A stretch of DNA of 64,000 bases from JAFAGX01 sp963759875 (lineage in GTDB: Bacteria; Acidobacteriota; Terriglobia; Terriglobales; Acidobacteriaceae): NCBI GenBank assembly GCA_963759875.1, contig CAVXBB010000015.1:2170001-2234000 (forward strand), written 5' to 3'. The notes beneath the pieces were generated by a model. That model saw only the letters and a list, made by a program, of their open reading frames with translations, was not told where the DNA came from and did not search any database. The translations under genes were made by a program, and so were the position numbers. Below, piece after piece: positions 26,773-36,079 of the stretch. Position 1 is the first letter of the stretch. Each line of letters starts with the position of its first letter.

Positions 26773-27306
26773 TCAGGTTAGGTACTTCTTCATACAGCGC
26801 ACGCAGGGTGCGTAGCCCTCGTGCTCAGCTTCACGCGCGGAAATTGTGCGCAGCCGGTCTTTGTCATGAATAAACGTGCATCCAGCAACATGAAATGTCT
26901 TTCCATCTTCCGCCACAACGACCATCATGTCGGGAGGAACACGGTTCGAGGCTTCCGCATGTTCTGAGCGGAGGGGGCGGTTCGCAACGGACGATCTTGC
27001 CACTTCAAAACCACCTGCGACGAGCACGGCGGCTGCGGCCGCGACAATCCAGCCGAAAAATGTTCTTCTGCTGGGCGCGATGTTGCTCTCCAGTCTCTGA
27101 TGAAGACGCCGGCTGAATCCCGCCGGTATTTCTACCATTCGTTCATCGCTGTACAACCGGATCACGTTCCGCGTGCCATCGACAACGGCAGAGCAGTTCT
27201 TGCACCCACGGACATGTTCTTCGATCGCGCTCCGCAGCCCGGGTTCGAGTTCGCCATCGAGGTAGTTCGAAACTTCGCGCCACACTTCCTCGCATTTGAT
27301 CACCAT
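26773..27306 (-). CDS. Anti-sigma factor with zf-HC2 domain and C-terminal Cys/His zinc-site domain
   Basis: A 177-residue single-pass membrane protein. The N-terminal zinc-finger anti-sigma motif is C5, H31-x3-C35-x2-C38. A membrane helix covers about 83-100. The periplasmic part ends in an unusual 45-residue module 'VVAEDGKTFHVAGCTF' to 'EGYAPCVRCMKKYL', with H139, C143, C168 and C171 arranged like the Ada-type zinc domain. Its ATG overlaps the end of the sigma factor gene by seven bases, so the two are coupled. The inner domain should hold the sigma factor; the outer Cys/His module could be the sensor. The sensor role is inference. Confidence 0.88.
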   Translation of the reverse strand: MVIKCEEVWREVSNYLDGELEPGLRSAIEEHVRGCKNCSAVVDGTRNVIRLYSDERMVEIPAGFSRRLHQRLESNIAPSRRTFFGWIVAAAAAVLVAGGFEVARSSVANRPLRSEHAEASNRVPPDMMVVVAEDGKTFHVAGCTFIHDKDRLRTISAREAEHEGYAPCVRCMKKYLT

Positions 27307-27956
27307 GGCTTCGCTCCCTTGGCGAAAGACAAGTCGCTGCTCCAGCGTCCACCCAGACCCGGCGCCAGTAGATCACGCAGCAACAGGCGCGCGCGAAGCA
27401 ACCGCGTCTTGACCGATGCGGTCGAGATCCCAAGCGCCTTGGCCGTTTCTTCAATACTGAGTTGCTCCATGTCGCGCAATAAAAAAACCTCGCGGTAGAT
27501 TTCGCCGAGCGAACTGAGCGCCTCCGCCAGTTTTTCCCGCACTTCCTTGCGCTCGAGTGCTTCGGAGGGAATTTCGCGCCAGTCGGCAAAGTCGCGAGGT
27601 GTGTAATCGCCTTGATCTTCTCTTCGGTTGTCAATTGATTCCACAAGGTCTGCGCGTACTCTCCGTCTGCGCATACGTGCCTCATTGATCGCGATTTGAA
27701 TGAGCCATGTACTAAACCTGGCTTCCGCGCGGAACTGGCGGATATTCTTGAACGCCTTTAGTGCAGCATCCTGAGCGCAGTCCTCCGCGTCCTGCTCATT
27801 TCGCAGAATGGCAAACGCTGCCGCATAGACACTCCGTTCATAAGGCCGAATCAGCGCATAAAAGGCTTCGTGCTCGCCGTCGCGGATACGCTGGATCAGC
27901 CGTTGCTCGTAGTCTTGTTGCGCTGGGTTCTCCAGCGGCCCCGCTCCTGCAGCCAT
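27300..27956 (-). CDS. ECF-family RNA polymerase sigma factor
   Basis: A 218-residue ECF sigma factor. Region 2 shows 'FYALIRPYERSVYAAAFAIL', 'DAEDCAQDAALKAFKNI' and 'FSTWLIQIAINEARMRRR'. Region 4 shows 'LSSLGEIYREVFLLRDMEQ' and the HTH 'SIEETAKALGISTASVKTRL'. A TTG start at 27998 is possible, but the ATG at 27956 with GGGAG upstream fits the family better. The anti-sigma gene follows with overlap, and the cytochrome b/molybdoenzyme genes lie just upstream on the same strand, which may be its regulon or a shared operon. Confidence 0.92.
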   Translation of the reverse strand: MAAGAGPLENPAQQDYEQRLIQRIRDGEHEAFYALIRPYERSVYAAAFAILRNEQDAEDCAQDAALKAFKNIRQFRAEARFSTWLIQIAINEARMRRRRVRADLVESIDNRREDQGDYTPRDFADWREIPSEALERKEVREKLAEALSSLGEIYREVFLLRDMEQLSIEETAKALGISTASVKTRLLRARLLLRDLLAPGLGGRWSSDLSFAKGAKPW

Positions 27957-28001
27957 TGCTCCCACCAGGCGACTCAGAATCACCGCAATCGCGAACAACT
28001 G

Positions 28002-28697
28002 CTACTTGGCAACGTATTCCGGATCTTTCTTCCACCCCGTGAGCATCGAAACGAAGTTGTTCCACCCGTGGAGCACTACCATCACCAAATGTCCAAACAC
28101 GAACGCCAGCATCGCCCACATGATCAGGAAATGCCACAAACGTGCACAATGAAAACCGCCCAGCATCCATGCCAGCCAGGAAAACTGAATCGGTTTCCAA
28201 ATCGCGAAGCCAGTCGCCACGGAGAGTATGCCGAGAATCACCACGGATGTGTATGCTTGTTTCTGCAAAGCGTTGTACGCCTCGCGTACTGCGGGCTTGG
28301 CCCCGAAAAGGAAGTAGTGCCGTACCATTGGCCAAACGCCTGCGATATCTCGCGGCGCAAACAGCACTCGCTTGTAATGACCACTGAAGATCTGATACCC
28401 GAGATACACAACACCCGTGCCGATGTAAATCCACATGAACGTGAGGTGCCACTGCAGTGCCCCTCCGAGCCAACCGCCAAGCGCCAGCGATCTTGGCCAG
28501 TTCAGCAGATCCTTCTCTGGGATTTTTGCCCCGAAGCTGGGAAACGCGCGAAAGATCTGCAATCCGCTTCCCACCATTACGAATAGCGAAACCGCGTTTA
28601 CCCAATGACACAATCGAACTATGAAGGGGTGCTCGTAAACGGCCTCCGTAAGATCGCCGGTCCTCGTATTCTCGATTGCAACTGCTGGCGCTGCCAT
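28002..28697 (-). CDS. Cytochrome b561/thiosulfate-reductase-type membrane subunit
   Basis: A 231-residue membrane cytochrome with about five helices. Candidate heme ligands are in 'VRLCHWVNAVSLFVMV', 'ALQWHLTFMWIYIGTG', 'FHCARLWHFLIMWAM' and 'FGHLVMVVLHG', a pattern of Ni-Fe hydrogenase or PhsC/sulfite-dehydrogenase type b subunits. It ends 'WNNFVSMLTGWKKDPEY'. The ATG at 28697 lies 17 bp behind the molybdoenzyme gene, so the pair likely forms a complex: this subunit would pass electrons between the quinone pool and the periplasmic enzyme. Confidence 0.88.
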   Translation of the reverse strand: MAAPAVAIENTRTGDLTEAVYEHPFIVRLCHWVNAVSLFVMVGSGLQIFRAFPSFGAKIPEKDLLNWPRSLALGGWLGGALQWHLTFMWIYIGTGVVYLGYQIFSGHYKRVLFAPRDIAGVWPMVRHYFLFGAKPAVREAYNALQKQAYTSVVILGILSVATGFAIWKPIQFSWLAWMLGGFHCARLWHFLIMWAMLAFVFGHLVMVVLHGWNNFVSMLTGWKKDPEYVAK

Positions 28698-28714
28698 ATC
28701 AATCCTTCTAGTCA

Positions 28715-29434
28715 CTAAAGTCCGTAGAATTCCGAGTAGCCCTGGTCCTCCCAATAACCAACTTTTTCGAGCACGTGATTCACTCTCAGAGCGGTAATGT
28801 ATTTGGCTTGCTTGTAGCCAATCTTGGCGGGAATGTTAAGTCGAAGCGGCGCGCCGTGCTCGCGCGTCAGTGGCTGGTCATACATTTCGTAGCACAGCAA
28901 CGTCTGCGGATGCAGCGCGGTTGCCATATCAAGTGACTCGTAATAATCGTCGGCGCATTCCACGTTGACATACCGCGCCGTTGGGTCGGCCCCGATCATC
29001 TTCAGGAAATCCGAGACGCGTGCGCCGCCAAATCGTCCAATAACATCCCAACCTTCCACGCACACGTGGCGGGTGTTTTGTCGGAACTTCGGCAGCGCCT
29101 GAATTTGCGCGAGACTGTACTCTCTCGGTTTTTGCACCGCACCGCTTACATTCAGAGTCCAGTGATCAAGGTCAATTTCAGGATCGTCTACGTCGTAGTC
29201 GTTGATTGGGAATCTGTTGAATGGCGTGAGTTCTGAATCCGCAAATGTGGTCGCGAGATGCCCCGAGCGAAACAGCCTAGCAGAAGCCCAATCACTTAAT
29301 CCAAGGCCAGCTTTGAGCAGCGGCTTCTGGAGCGTAGGGATAGCGAATGCTCCTAAGGCCAGCACCGGCGTGAGCTTCAGCAGTTCGCGCCGATTCATGC
29401 TGGCAAATTTCCGGCTGTCAATGCGGGATTTCAT
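28715..29434 (-). CDS. Sulfite-oxidase/MsrP-like molybdopterin oxidoreductase
   Basis: A 239-residue enzyme with an N-terminal Tat-like signal ('NRRELLKLTPVLALGAFAIP'), so folded export with its cofactor is expected. The molybdenum-ligating cysteine is C125 in 'TRHVCVEGWDVIGRFGG'. Other family marks are 'HWTLNVSGAVQKPREYSL', 'EHGAPLRLNIPAKIGYKQAK' and the end 'GYWEDQGYSEFYG'. It pairs with a membrane cytochrome b, as MsrP pairs with MsrQ, but that cytochrome is of a different family. It may be a protein-methionine-sulfoxide reductase or sulfite dehydrogenase. ATG 29434 follows GGGAG. Confidence 0.9.
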   Translation of the reverse strand: MKSRIDSRKFASMNRRELLKLTPVLALGAFAIPTLQKPLLKAGLGLSDWASARLFRSGHLATTFADSELTPFNRFPINDYDVDDPEIDLDHWTLNVSGAVQKPREYSLAQIQALPKFRQNTRHVCVEGWDVIGRFGGARVSDFLKMIGADPTARYVNVECADDYYESLDMATALHPQTLLCYEMYDQPLTREHGAPLRLNIPAKIGYKQAKYITALRVNHVLEKVGYWEDQGYSEFYGL

Positions 29435-29687
29435 CAGGTCGCTCCCGGGAATATGGCGCACTCAATATTTATGGGATTCGCGAATGCCACAAAGGTTACA
29501 GCACTTGGTTTCATTTCGCATCTCCGTAAAGTAGCTGCTCTCTAACAGCGCCATTGAGAGCTTTTCTACTTACGACCAACATCTTTCAACGAGTGACATC
29601 TAGCGGTTCGTTCCTGGCGTGAGATCTTGTTCACAGCGCGTGTTCCGGATGGTCTTCGGCTTTGCAGTAAAATTACATGTATCTCGC

Positions 29688-30086
29688 ATGCGGATTCTGC
29701 TAGTTGCCTTTCTTCTTACGTTTCTGAGCGGGTGCGGAAGCTCTTCCAACTCGGCTCTCACCGGAACTTGGTTATTCGTGCTGGCGCCAACCGGCTCCGG
29801 CACGGTCACGATTCAGGCCACGGCTAATTTGACCCAAGTTGGCAACAACGTTACCGGGCAGGCCAACTTAGCCGGAAACACCGCCGCGTGCGGAACTCAG
29901 GCTTCCATATCAGGGACTGTGAAAGGCAGTTCATTGACGTTTCAGATGACGCAGGTGCAGAGCTCAATCAACTTCATAGGTACAGCAAACCAAGCTTTCA
30001 CTTCCTTGTCGGGAACCTACACAGCGGCGTCCGGATCGTGTCTCCTGAACGGTGGAACCGGGAGCTGGTCGGCTGCCCTTCAGTAG
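29688..30086 (+). CDS. Small lipoprotein of unknown function
   Basis: A 132-residue protein from ATG 29688. The lipoprotein signal 'ILLVAFLLTFLSGCGSS' has the lipid Cys near residue 15. The mature part is a Thr/Ser/Gly-rich beta domain with repeats of the type 'GTW', 'GNNVTGQANL', 'SISGTVKGSSLTFQM' and 'LSGTYTAASGSCLLNGGTG', and two Cys that may pair. Such small beta lipoproteins are common in Acidobacteriota. The frame is open from 29619, but only this start places the signal at the N terminus. It is divergent from the molybdoenzyme gene. Confidence 0.75.
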   Translation: MRILLVAFLLTFLSGCGSSSNSALTGTWLFVLAPTGSGTVTIQATANLTQVGNNVTGQANLAGNTAACGTQASISGTVKGSSLTFQMTQVQSSINFIGTANQAFTSLSGTYTAASGSCLLNGGTGSWSAALQ

Positions 30087-30269
30087 TCGATCGGGCACGG
30101 TAAGAACAGGGAAGCGCCGGACGCGGTTCATTCGCGAACGAATTCAGTAATCTACTGCAGGTAACACCCGATTTGCTGTACTCGTCAAAGAGCCGTTCCT
30201 GGTTCCTCATCATAGCTGGCACCACGCCTTTGCGAATCTCGACGAAATAGCTGGTACCATTAAGACCTT

Positions 30270-31793
30270 ATGGCGAAGACGTCGGCCGGCTTTTTCCTCC
30301 CGGTGATCGCATTGGACAAGCAATCCCCCGTGCCCCTGTACAAACAATTGTACGAGGCCATACGCCAGGCAATTCTCCGTGGAACACTGACAAAAGGACT
30401 GCGCCTGCCTTCCACCCGTTGGCTCGCTGCGGAATTGCGCGTATCGCGCAACATTGTCGTAATCGCGTTTGAACAGCTGATGGCAGAAGGTTATCTGCAA
30501 TGCAGAACAGGTGCCGGCACATTCGTCACAAACACCCTGCCTGAGGAGGTTCTCCAAGTCCAAAGTCGGGCCTCGGGTGGCGACAGAAAACTTTCGTCCC
30601 GCGGCGTTCTCATCCAACAAGTATCGCGTCTGGCGCCTCCGCTTGATCCCAAACTACGTTACGCGCCCTTTCGTTTTGGTCTGCCAGCACTCGATGGATT
30701 GCCGTTGGATATCTGGGGGAGACTTCTCGCGCAACATTGCAGAGACACATCGCCTGAGGTTGCAGTCCACAGTGATCCCGCGGGTAATCGCAAGCTCCGC
30801 GAAGCCATCGCCGCTTACGTCGGTGCCGCACGCGGAGTACGTTGCCATAGCGATCAGGTTATTGTCACCAGTGGCTCCCAGCAGGCCATCGATCTCGCGG
30901 CACGCGTTCTCGCCGATCCCGGCGACTGTGCAGTTATTGAAGATCCGGGGTATTTAGGCGCTCGTTCAGCCCTTAACGCTAACGGCATCAAGTTGATTCG
31001 AGTGCCGGTAGGAGAAAATGGACTCAGGGTAGAGAAGTTGCCGAAGCCAAACGCTCGAGTGAAGTTGGTATATGTCACCCCGTCTCACCAATTTCCTTTA
31101 GGAGTTGTTTTAAGTCTGCCGAACAGGTTGCAGCTACTAGACTGGGCGGCACGAAATAACTGCTGGATACTCGAAGATGATTTTGACAGCGAATATCGTT
31201 ACGAGAGCAAACCGATACCCGCTCTGCAGGGCCTCGATCAGAACAACCGAGTGATTTACATTGGCACATTCAGCAAGATACTTTTTCCCTCGCTTCGTCT
31301 CGGATACATGATCGTGCCTGCGGACCTCGTCGAATCGTTCCTCTCAGCGCGCTGGATCTGCGACCGCTCCTCTCCCTTGATCGAGCAAATGGCTCTCGCG
31401 GATTTCATTAATGATGGCTACTTTTCTAGCCACATTCGTCGGATGCGCGCAGTTTATATGGAGCGGCGTGGGGTGATGATGACCATTATCCGCGAACGAA
31501 TGAGTGACATCATGGAAGCTTCGGACCCGGAGGCGGGAATGCACACTGTCGCGTGGCTTCCTCCTGACGTTGACGATAAGAACGTCGCAGAGCAGGCAGC
31601 CAGATCTGGACTGAATACGCTACCCGTATCGGACTTTGCGATGAGGCGTCTTTCCAGAGGCGGCCTGCTGCTTGGATATGCGGGCTTTCGTCCAGAAGTA
31701 ATTAAGGATGGCATGCGCCAGCTGGAGATGATCATCAGGAAGGGTCTTCAAAGCAAGAATGGTAACGCCGAGCGTTCCCATGCGCGGAGCTAA
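30270..31793 (+). CDS. MocR/PdxR-type transcriptional regulator (GntR HTH fused to aminotransferase)
   Basis: A 507-residue fusion. Residues 15-80 are a GntR winged helix ('PLYKQLYEAIRQAILRGTL', 'LPSTRWLAAELRVSRNIVV', 'RTGAGTFV'). From about 120 on it has a fold-type I aminotransferase domain with 'VIVTSGSQQAIDLAARVL', 'EDDFDSEYRY' and the PLP lysine in 'GTFSKILFPSLRLGYMI'. MocR proteins use PLP or its aldimine as effector to control PLP synthesis, GABA or amino acid genes. The genes next to it (pgi and others) are not obvious targets; its own operator may lie in the 180 bp upstream. Confidence 0.93.
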   Translation: MAKTSAGFFLPVIALDKQSPVPLYKQLYEAIRQAILRGTLTKGLRLPSTRWLAAELRVSRNIVVIAFEQLMAEGYLQCRTGAGTFVTNTLPEEVLQVQSRASGGDRKLSSRGVLIQQVSRLAPPLDPKLRYAPFRFGLPALDGLPLDIWGRLLAQHCRDTSPEVAVHSDPAGNRKLREAIAAYVGAARGVRCHSDQVIVTSGSQQAIDLAARVLADPGDCAVIEDPGYLGARSALNANGIKLIRVPVGENGLRVEKLPKPNARVKLVYVTPSHQFPLGVVLSLPNRLQLLDWAARNNCWILEDDFDSEYRYESKPIPALQGLDQNNRVIYIGTFSKILFPSLRLGYMIVPADLVESFLSARWICDRSSPLIEQMALADFINDGYFSSHIRRMRAVYMERRGVMMTIIRERMSDIMEASDPEAGMHTVAWLPPDVDDKNVAEQAARSGLNTLPVSDFAMRRLSRGGLLLGYAGFRPEVIKDGMRQLEMIIRKGLQSKNGNAERSHARS

Positions 31794-31914
31794 TTTAAGC
31801 CGCACGCGCCAATAGCAAAAACGCAGCTTCCGACTGGTCTAAACCATCTAAGGTGGAGACAAACTGCTCCGGTCCTCGATGACCTAGAAATGTGAACTGA
31901 AGGGAGCGTCAGCC

Positions 31915-33570
31915 ATGGCAACCCAGTCTGAGCTAATCGTGAAACGGTCCATAAATCGGCGCGCCGCGTGGAGCGCACTGGCGTCACACTACAAAGCTGT
32001 TTCAAAGCTGCATTTGCGGCAGCTTTTTGCCGAAGATCCGAACCGCGGTGAGCGCATGGCGGTTGAGGCCGTGGGGCTGTACCTCGATTACTCCAAGAAC
32101 CGCATTACCGCCGAAACCGTTCGACTCCTACTTCAACTTGCCGAAGTCTCTGACCTGCGCAAACGAATTGATGCCATGTTCCGCGGAGAAAAAATCAACA
32201 TTACGGAGAAGCGTGCTGTGTTGCACGTGGCCCTGCGCGCACCCAGGGACGCTTCCATTGTTGTTGATGGAAAGAACGTAGTGCCTGAAGTCCATGCTGT
32301 GCTCGATAAGATGGCCGCTTTCTCAGATCGTGTGCGGAGCGGCGAGTGGAAAGGTCATACCGGCAAACGTATTCGCAACGTCATCAACATTGGAATTGGC
32401 GGCTCTGACCTCGGTCCGGTCATGGCTTATGAGGCCCTCAAGCATTATTCCGATCGCGGAATGATCTTCCGTTTCGTGTCCAACGTTGACGGCACCGACT
32501 TCGCTGAAGCAGTGCTAGACCTCGACCCCGCCGAAACTCTATTCATCGTTTCTTCGAAAACTTTCACCACGCTGGAGACGATGACAAATGCTCATACGGC
32601 GCGTGCGTGGTCCGTATCCGGTCTGGGCGGAGATGAAAAGTCGGTGTCAAAACATTTTGTCGCGGTTTCGACCAATGCGGCGGAAGTGGGGAAGTTCGGC
32701 ATCGACACCCAGAACATGTTTGAGTTCTGGGATTGGGTCGGCGGCCGCTACTCGATGGATTCGGCAATCGGACTTTCTACCATGGTCACGATTGGCGCGG
32801 ATAACTTTCGCGCAATGTTAAGCGGGTTCCATGAGATGGACGAGCATTTCCGGACCACGCCTTTTGAGGTCAACTTGCCTGTGCTCATGGGGTTGCTCTC
32901 CATTTGGTACAACGATTTCTTTGGCGCACAAACCGTCGCCATCTTGCCTTACGAGCAGTATCTCAAACGCTTTCCCGCATACCTCCAGCAGTTAACGATG
33001 GAGAGCAATGGAAAGCACGTGACGCTGCGCGGAAAACCAGTGACCCACGACACCAGCCCCATCTACTGGGGAGAGCCGGGCACCAACGGACAGCATTCGT
33101 TCTACCAGCTGATTCATCAGGGCACGCGGCTCATCCCTTGCGACTTCATCGCATTTATTAAAACCCTGAATCCGCTTGGCCGACATCACGACATGCTGCT
33201 GGCCAATGTTTTTGCTCAGACCGAAGCACTTGCATTCGGCAAAACAGCTGACCAGGTAAGAGCTGAGGGTACGCCGGACTGGCTGGTTCCGCATCGCGTC
33301 TTTCAGGGCAATCGTCCATCAAACACAATTTTGGCTGAACGGCTCACGCCGGAAATATTGGGTAAACTGGTTGCTCTTTACGAGCACTCGGTCTTCACCC
33401 AGGGAGTTATCTGGAACATCGATTCCTTTGATCAGTGGGGCGTTGAACTTGGTAAAGTTCTGGCCCAACGCATCATTCCGGAACTCGAGAGCGGTTCCGA
33501 ACCTGCGCTCGACCATGACAGTTCGACGAACTCTTTGATCCGTCGTTACCGCAGGCTCAAAGCGTCGTAA
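31915..33570 (+). CDS. pgi: Glucose-6-phosphate isomerase
   Basis: A full-length 551-residue isomerase interconverting glucose-6-P and fructose-6-P. Signatures include 'INIGIGGSDLGPVMAYEAL', 'FIVSSKTFTTLETMTNA', 'FEFWDWVGGRYSMDSAIGL', 'PIYWGEPGTNGQHSFYQLI' with the catalytic Glu/His region, and 'GVIWNIDSFDQWGVELGK' with the conserved Lys. It is the large, eukaryote/proteobacteria-like form. The ATG at 31915 follows GGGAG. Pgl follows 42 bp later, so glycolytic and pentose-phosphate entry from glucose-6-P are encoded side by side. Confidence 0.97.
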   Translation: MATQSELIVKRSINRRAAWSALASHYKAVSKLHLRQLFAEDPNRGERMAVEAVGLYLDYSKNRITAETVRLLLQLAEVSDLRKRIDAMFRGEKINITEKRAVLHVALRAPRDASIVVDGKNVVPEVHAVLDKMAAFSDRVRSGEWKGHTGKRIRNVINIGIGGSDLGPVMAYEALKHYSDRGMIFRFVSNVDGTDFAEAVLDLDPAETLFIVSSKTFTTLETMTNAHTARAWSVSGLGGDEKSVSKHFVAVSTNAAEVGKFGIDTQNMFEFWDWVGGRYSMDSAIGLSTMVTIGADNFRAMLSGFHEMDEHFRTTPFEVNLPVLMGLLSIWYNDFFGAQTVAILPYEQYLKRFPAYLQQLTMESNGKHVTLRGKPVTHDTSPIYWGEPGTNGQHSFYQLIHQGTRLIPCDFIAFIKTLNPLGRHHDMLLANVFAQTEALAFGKTADQVRAEGTPDWLVPHRVFQGNRPSNTILAERLTPEILGKLVALYEHSVFTQGVIWNIDSFDQWGVELGKVLAQRIIPELESGSEPALDHDSSTNSLIRRYRRLKAS

Positions 33571-33612
33571 TAGGCGTAGTATCGGTGCGCTCTGGAAATT
33601 GGAGAAGCAACA

Positions 33613-34329
33613 ATGAAGATTGAAGTTCTTCCCGATGCTCACGAGGTCGCTGCAGAAGCCGCTGCGCACATCGCTGCGCAGGCTAGCGCAGCCGTCAAAG
33701 CTCGCGGCCGTTTTGTCATGGCTGTAAGCGGCGGCAGCACACCTTGGCTTATGCTTCGTGCCCTCGCCGGGGAAGAAGTGCCTTGGCAAGGCGTGCACCT
33801 GGTACAAGTGGATGAGAGGGTCGCGCCAGCCGGAGATCCTGACAGAAATCTCACTCATTTGCGAGAAAGCCTTCTTGACCGTGTCCCGCTGCGCCCTGAA
33901 CAAATTCATCCCATGCCGGTGGAAGCACCTGATCTGCAGGCAGCATGCGCCCTTTACGCGAGGACCTTACAGTCAATTGCCGGTTCACCGGCGGTGCTCG
34001 ATCTCGTTCATCTCGGCCTCGGCCCCGACGGCCATACCGCCTCGCTAATACCCGGGGATCCGGTGCTCGAGGTCAACAGCGCAGACGTTGCAGTCACCGG
34101 AATTTACCAGGGACATCGACGAATGACGCTGACGTATCCGATTCTCAATCGCTCTAGAAACGTGCTGTGGCTTGTGACTGGAGAAGAGAAGTCCGGCATG
34201 CTTGCCCGCTTGCTCGCCGGCGATCAGTCGATTCCAGCGGGAAGGGTTCGGGCGGATCAAGCTCTGCTATTAGCAGATCGCGACGCAGCCGGCGATGTGG
34301 AGAAGGACTCGAAAACAGAAGTGGCTTGA
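33613..34329 (+). CDS. pgl: 6-phosphogluconolactonase
   Basis: A 238-residue enzyme of the NagB/SugarP-isomerase fold that hydrolyses 6-phosphogluconolactone in the pentose phosphate pathway. Motifs are 'FVMAVSGGSTPWLMLRAL', 'VQVDERVAP', 'NLTHLRESLLD', 'IHPMPVE' and 'DLVHLGLGPDGHTASLIPG' with the catalytic Asp/His region. GGAG lies eight bases before the ATG. Very likely cotranscribed with pgi. No zwf or gnd is in the window. Confidence 0.94.
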   Translation: MKIEVLPDAHEVAAEAAAHIAAQASAAVKARGRFVMAVSGGSTPWLMLRALAGEEVPWQGVHLVQVDERVAPAGDPDRNLTHLRESLLDRVPLRPEQIHPMPVEAPDLQAACALYARTLQSIAGSPAVLDLVHLGLGPDGHTASLIPGDPVLEVNSADVAVTGIYQGHRRMTLTYPILNRSRNVLWLVTGEEKSGMLARLLAGDQSIPAGRVRADQALLLADRDAAGDVEKDSKTEVA

Positions 34330-34390
34330 GCGCGCGCCTACCAACCACCCCTTAGGCAGTAATTGCATTTTTCGCTGGTCAGTGTGTCTG

Positions 34391-35737
34391 CTAGTCTTCG
34401 GGCGGCTCCTGCAAGATGGTTGCAGCCCGTATTCCGTTGGCAATCTCCGGCAGAATCCCAATGCGAGCGTAAATGGGACGAATATGCTGCCGCAATGCCG
34501 GTAGTTCAACTGCAAACACCACTGCGCCGACAACGCAAATCGCCCCACCGATCATCAGTGTGTGCGGTGCGCCGATGCGGCTCGCAGCAGCTCCAGCGAT
34601 CAAGCTTCCAAACGGTGCCGCTCCTTGGAATGCCATGGCGTAGAAGCTCATTACCCGGCCGCGTTTGCTGTCGTCCACGATGGTTTGAAGAACAGTGTTG
34701 CTGGCCGCCATCTGCTGCATGAAGCAGAATCCGGTTACGACCAGTAACAACAACGAAAGCCACAGTTGCCGCGAAGCCGCGAAAAAAAACAAGCTGGCGC
34801 CGAAACCGCCGGCCGTTAATGCAATCACTCGACCCAATCCGAGCACACTCTTTCTCGTGGCCAGAGCGACCGCACCCATGAGCGCGCCAACTCCGACGGC
34901 TGCCATCAGGAAACCCAAGGTGTGCGCGGCTCCATGCAGAATTCGGCCGGCAAAAATCGGCATGAGCGCGGTGTACGGCATGCCGACAATGCTGATCAGC
35001 GCAAGCAGCAGGAGGATGGACCGGATCGGGCGAAAGCCGCGCACATAATCCCAACCTTCGCGCAATTCGGTCAGAACGCTGGCATGCTCATGCTTCCGTT
35101 CGCGAGCAACTACCTTCATGGCAAGCAGGGAAGCAATAACCGCCAAATAGCTAATGCCATCCGCCAGGAAACAGTACCCCTCGCCCACGGCAGCAATTAG
35201 TAGGCCTGCGACCGATGGGCCGATCAGTCGGGCTGCAATCACCAATGACGAGTTAAGTGCAATCGCGTTGCTGAGGTCTTGTGGTTCCTCGACCATCTCG
35301 ATCACGAACGCTTGCCGCGCAGGCATGTCGAACGCATTGACCGCGCCTTGAAACAAGTTGAGCAGGATGATGTCTGTAACCGTGATGACGCCGGATAGCG
35401 CTAGCGCTGCCAGCGCAAACGATTGCAGCATCGATAAGACTTGGGTGACTACGAGCACGCGGTGCCGATTGAGCCGGTCAACCCAGACTCCCGCAACCCC
35501 TCCGAGGAGCAGAATGGGAATTTGGCTTGCAAAACTTACCAGACCGAGCAGGAATGCCGAACCAGTAAGCCGATACACTAGCCACGACGTGGCAACTCGA
35601 GTCATCCACGTCCCGATTAGCGAAATACCTTGGCCGCCAAAGAATAGCCGGTAATTGCGGTGACGAAGCGCGCGCACGGCGACCTGCCATGAAATTCCTG
35701 CCTTCTGGCGTTCGCGATTGGTGCTTTCTTCTGGCAT
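34391..35737 (-). CDS. MFS transporter, EntS/exporter-type
   Basis: A 448-residue major facilitator with about twelve membrane helices. The N-terminal half has 'YRLFFGGQGISLIGTWMT', 'GVAGVWVDRLNRHRVLV' (loop 2-3 signature) and 'NLFQGAVNAFDMPARQAFV'. The C-terminal half has 'FAGRILHGAAHTLGFLMA' and 'DDSKRGRVMSFYAMAFQGA'. This is the MFS_3 group that includes the enterobactin exporter EntS. The ATG at 35737 is chosen over a GTG five codons upstream. It converges on pgl from the other strand. The substrate cannot be predicted; drug or siderophore export is common in this group. Confidence 0.9.
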   Translation of the reverse strand: MPEESTNRERQKAGISWQVAVRALRHRNYRLFFGGQGISLIGTWMTRVATSWLVYRLTGSAFLLGLVSFASQIPILLLGGVAGVWVDRLNRHRVLVVTQVLSMLQSFALAALALSGVITVTDIILLNLFQGAVNAFDMPARQAFVIEMVEEPQDLSNAIALNSSLVIAARLIGPSVAGLLIAAVGEGYCFLADGISYLAVIASLLAMKVVARERKHEHASVLTELREGWDYVRGFRPIRSILLLLALISIVGMPYTALMPIFAGRILHGAAHTLGFLMAAVGVGALMGAVALATRKSVLGLGRVIALTAGGFGASLFFFAASRQLWLSLLLLVVTGFCFMQQMAASNTVLQTIVDDSKRGRVMSFYAMAFQGAAPFGSLIAGAAASRIGAPHTLMIGGAICVVGAVVFAVELPALRQHIRPIYARIGILPEIANGIRAATILQEPPED

Positions 35738-36079
35738 CGTGCTGATTAGCACAAACTAAGTCAGGCTTAATATTAGTGTCAGATGCGGGGATTGAATGGA
35801 GCAACTTTGGCTGTGCTGGCTCTTCGTAAGCTACTGCCTAAAAGGAGCGGCTAAGCGCAAACGAAAGACGGGAGTCGCGGACAGTCGAGAGAAAGGTTCT
35901 TCTCTCGTTTCGAATCCGGTATTTACTCTCGGTCGCTCGTCGTAGGTGCTGGTCCTCGTTTCGTGAGCCACTGCATCGACGGAGAATCAGCGGAAGAAAA
36001 GCGGAATCTGGGGCGGAGGATCTCAACATAATTTTTAGAGAATGCATACGTTCGCTGCAATCCGTGGCATCATAACGAG
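35738..36079. other. 342-bp intergenic stretch
   Basis: Lies between the MFS gene and the IS110 relic. No protein-like frame, RNA gene or convincing promoter was recognised. Confidence 0.45.
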
